Below the pieces are notes generated by a model. The model worked only from the letters and a program-made list of their open reading frames with translations, was not told the DNA's origin and ran no database searches. DNA of 43,428 bases from an uncultured bacterium (lineage in GTDB: Bacteria > Patescibacteriota > Minisyncoccia > UBA6257 > UBA9933): contig CAJVXI010000006.1 in the NCBI GenBank assembly GCA_913009635.1, positions 1 through 43,428 on the forward strand, given 5' to 3'. Shown piece by piece: positions 42,801 through 43,428 of this stretch. The stretch's first letter is position 1; each line of letters starts with the position of its first letter. The translations under genes and the position numbers were made by a program.

Positions 42801-43299
42801 GATTCAGCTTTATGTTCAGATGACAGGAGCAACAATGACGGCAGTTACCGCAGCTCCAGGTACTACTGGTAATGTAAAAATTAAGAATCTTTCAACCACT
42901 TCAAATCTTAATATCGGTACTGCTTACAGCGGTTCAGCTGTAGGTTCAACTGGTCAGGCGACTATTGTTGGAGGCGCTTCTGGTTATGTGTCTTTGATTT
43001 TGGCTTCTGATGAAGTAATTACCAAAAATACTGACAGAGAATACGAGGTCACCTTGACATTTGCTAACCTTAGCTCAACTGTAGGCGCTGCTTACATAGT
43101 GCTTAAGTTGAACAAGGAGGAATCTACATTAGTTACGGCAACCACCTATAATACTGTTGAAACAGCAACAGAAGATGGTCAGCCGTCATTCATTTGGTCT
43201 GATAATTCAGCAGTCAGCCATTCACATGGATCAGTTGACTGGGCAAACGGTGTCTATATAAAGACAATGCCATCAAATTCAGTAACGATTTCTAACTAA
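39811..43299 (+). CDS. Large S-layer-like surface protein with peptidoglycan-binding domain
   Basis: 1162 residues, the largest protein in the window. Signal peptide ending near PMVAQA; short coiled coil (VDELQVQIQALLEQITSL); PG_binding_1 domain (~70-150: LGSRGADVKALQEFLNANG, NETEYFGPLTKAAV); a GDTGDTGDTGDTGDTG hinge (~152-170); then ~1000 residues of repeated beta-sandwich modules, each running from LSAGNPASTTVPKG-like entries to KTLSLVADI-like ends, rich in Thr/Ser and nearly free of Cys. It probably anchors to the wall by the N-terminal domain and forms the cell-surface layer (inference). Codon use is richer in GC than nearby genes, as expected for high expression. A strong terminator follows. 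Confidence 0.82.
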   Translation: MNKTINKFSAIGLSVTTAVWLSGAGILMPMVAQAVTVDELQVQIQALLEQITSLNTQLSALQGGAAPSVTFTQSLTLGSRGADVKALQEFLNANGAQVASSGAGSPGNETEYFGPLTKAAVIVYQNLHVAQILTPVGLSAGTGYFGPSTMSYINSLAAAGDTGDTGDTGDTGDTGVTSGLTLALSAGNPASTTVPKGATGVVFMEFNVAGSGTLNSLVFKRMGIGATGDFGSSGFYLYDGSTRLTSGRSINSTTHEVSFINLALEVSGTKTLSLVADIDTGSGATAGNIHYFTLISSTGDPTPSGALTGNPMTIGGQSVGTITADDGAKPSNPKVGQSDALLLNLKLTAGSTAEDIEVTKVSLTEGGTISNSNLTNFVLKRAGETLATASAIGAKDLITFVFDTPFLLEKGQERTFEIRGDIAGATRSSDTIILYVDSASDIKAIGKTYGYAVTPTISGIDTTSESDTLTVQGGQLTITLNGPLAGDISKRAQDIEVLNFTIASQNNVEIRNLRFTASTSNITTGQGFPDFKIWDTGTSAVITSATDITTTTSTSVVFTDTINISAGESKTFKATVDVDSDNDADDTLRIDLAAFVANDVKNLDNNTYVAIASIVPNGITGNIQTVQAPTLTVALSGTPSSQTIVRGTQNVSLVGISLRASADDIKITTLRVTATSSNATLGSGEIQSLGLYDGATLVSDLKSLDSSALTATFSNLNYTIAKGQTKILTVIGNIASDATDADVYYVDMASISTDDITAYDSDGNSATVDGTIPNSSGTVSITVTTAGTVTVAKASDDTDSEAGIVIAGNETTLAKFKWTSANEAMTINKMRLLVVPTNSATATSTAVEDDVLVIKLYESNGTTVIGDSSGYPIVGGGIATITDLGWTIPKNDDKTMVVKATLNTIAAGADTGQSVYVSVMGTSGTTFEAQGASSKLNSLTAATGNQKVVYKTKPTLSLAGPANDGKPSSSSKLSAGEVAVLRFKIAADSGDDISWGKIQLYVQMTGATMTAVTAAPGTTGNVKIKNLSTTSNLNIGTAYSGSAVGSTGQATIVGGASGYVSLILASDEVITKNTDREYEVTLTFANLSSTVGAAYIVLKLNKEESTLVTATTYNTVETATEDGQPSFIWSDNSAVSHSHGSVDWANGVYIKTMPSNSVTISN

Positions 43300-43326
43300 C
43301 CAATAACCATCCTTGAGGGTTATAAA

Positions 43327-43362
43327 ACAAAAAGCTCCGCTCTTGCGGGGCTTTTTGTTTCG
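43327..43362 (+). terminator. Rho-independent terminator of the S-layer-like gene
   Basis: 14-bp stem ACAAAAAGCTCCGC/GCGGGGCTTTTTGT (one G-U pair) with loop TCTT and a T-rich tail. Confidence 0.92.
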
Positions 43363-43428
43363 CTGATAAACTTACCTTTAAACTTTTAAACTTTATCTTT
43401 AAACATTTAAACTTGTTTTTAAACTATT

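Overview
This AT-rich window looks like a chromosomal segment of a Candidate Phyla Radiation (Patescibacteria, probably Parcubacteria-like) bacterium. The assignment is inferred from gene content, since no ribosomal marker is present. The clues are short proteins, few Shine-Dalgarno sequences, a compact ATP synthase operon with several abbreviated subunits, a DUF5652-type small membrane protein, LVIVD and GYAWSSNIGW surface proteins, a PaaX/Cas2-like protein without CRISPR, and a large peptidoglycan-binding S-layer-like protein. TGA is used as an ordinary stop, so the code appears standard.

Layout. 1-4.9 kb is a patchwork: the tail of a peptidoglycan-binding protein, an HtrA protease, a small P-loop gene lying between two 82-bp direct repeats, five tRNAs, a cold-shock-domain-like gene with its own promoter, operator and terminator, a tRNA 3'-end remnant and a truncated XRE regulator. 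5.0-13.5 kb is the F1Fo ATP synthase operon in the order Z-a-c-b/delta-alpha-[ABC metal transporter ATPase and permease]-gamma-beta-[metallophosphoesterase]-epsilon. Genes are 2-26 nt apart or overlap, so the foreign genes are probably co-transcribed with the synthase. 13.8-18 kb carries tgt and a P-type Ca2+-ATPase-like pump. 18.1-21.7 kb encodes secreted or surface proteins, one with a decayed duplicate. 21.9-25.3 kb is clpB plus a membrane protein.

25.4-34.7 kb is dominated by signalling. A PaaX-like gene flanked by a palindromic repeat is followed by four histidine kinases and three receiver-only response regulators, with an LVIVD propeller protein among them. None of the regulators has a DNA-binding output domain. 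34.7-38.2 kb holds a PfkB-family sugar kinase, an unknown protein and a class II aldolase. 38.3-43.4 kb holds a winged-helix regulator whose gene is full of an AAACGGCAA word, a small coiled-coil protein and the 1162-residue S-layer-like protein.

Most unusual points: (i) metal-transporter genes overlapping into the ATP synthase operon; (ii) paired structural losses in the synthase (alpha N-terminal helix with the delta N-terminal domain; epsilon C-terminal helices with the acidic DELSEED loop); (iii) two small single-gene units, each bounded by direct repeats; (iv) short repeats inserted in frame into unrelated proteins; (v) a recurring -10 box to ATG spacing of 7-8 nt that suggests leaderless mRNAs; (vi) intergenic regions built from one short word arranged as inverted repeats.
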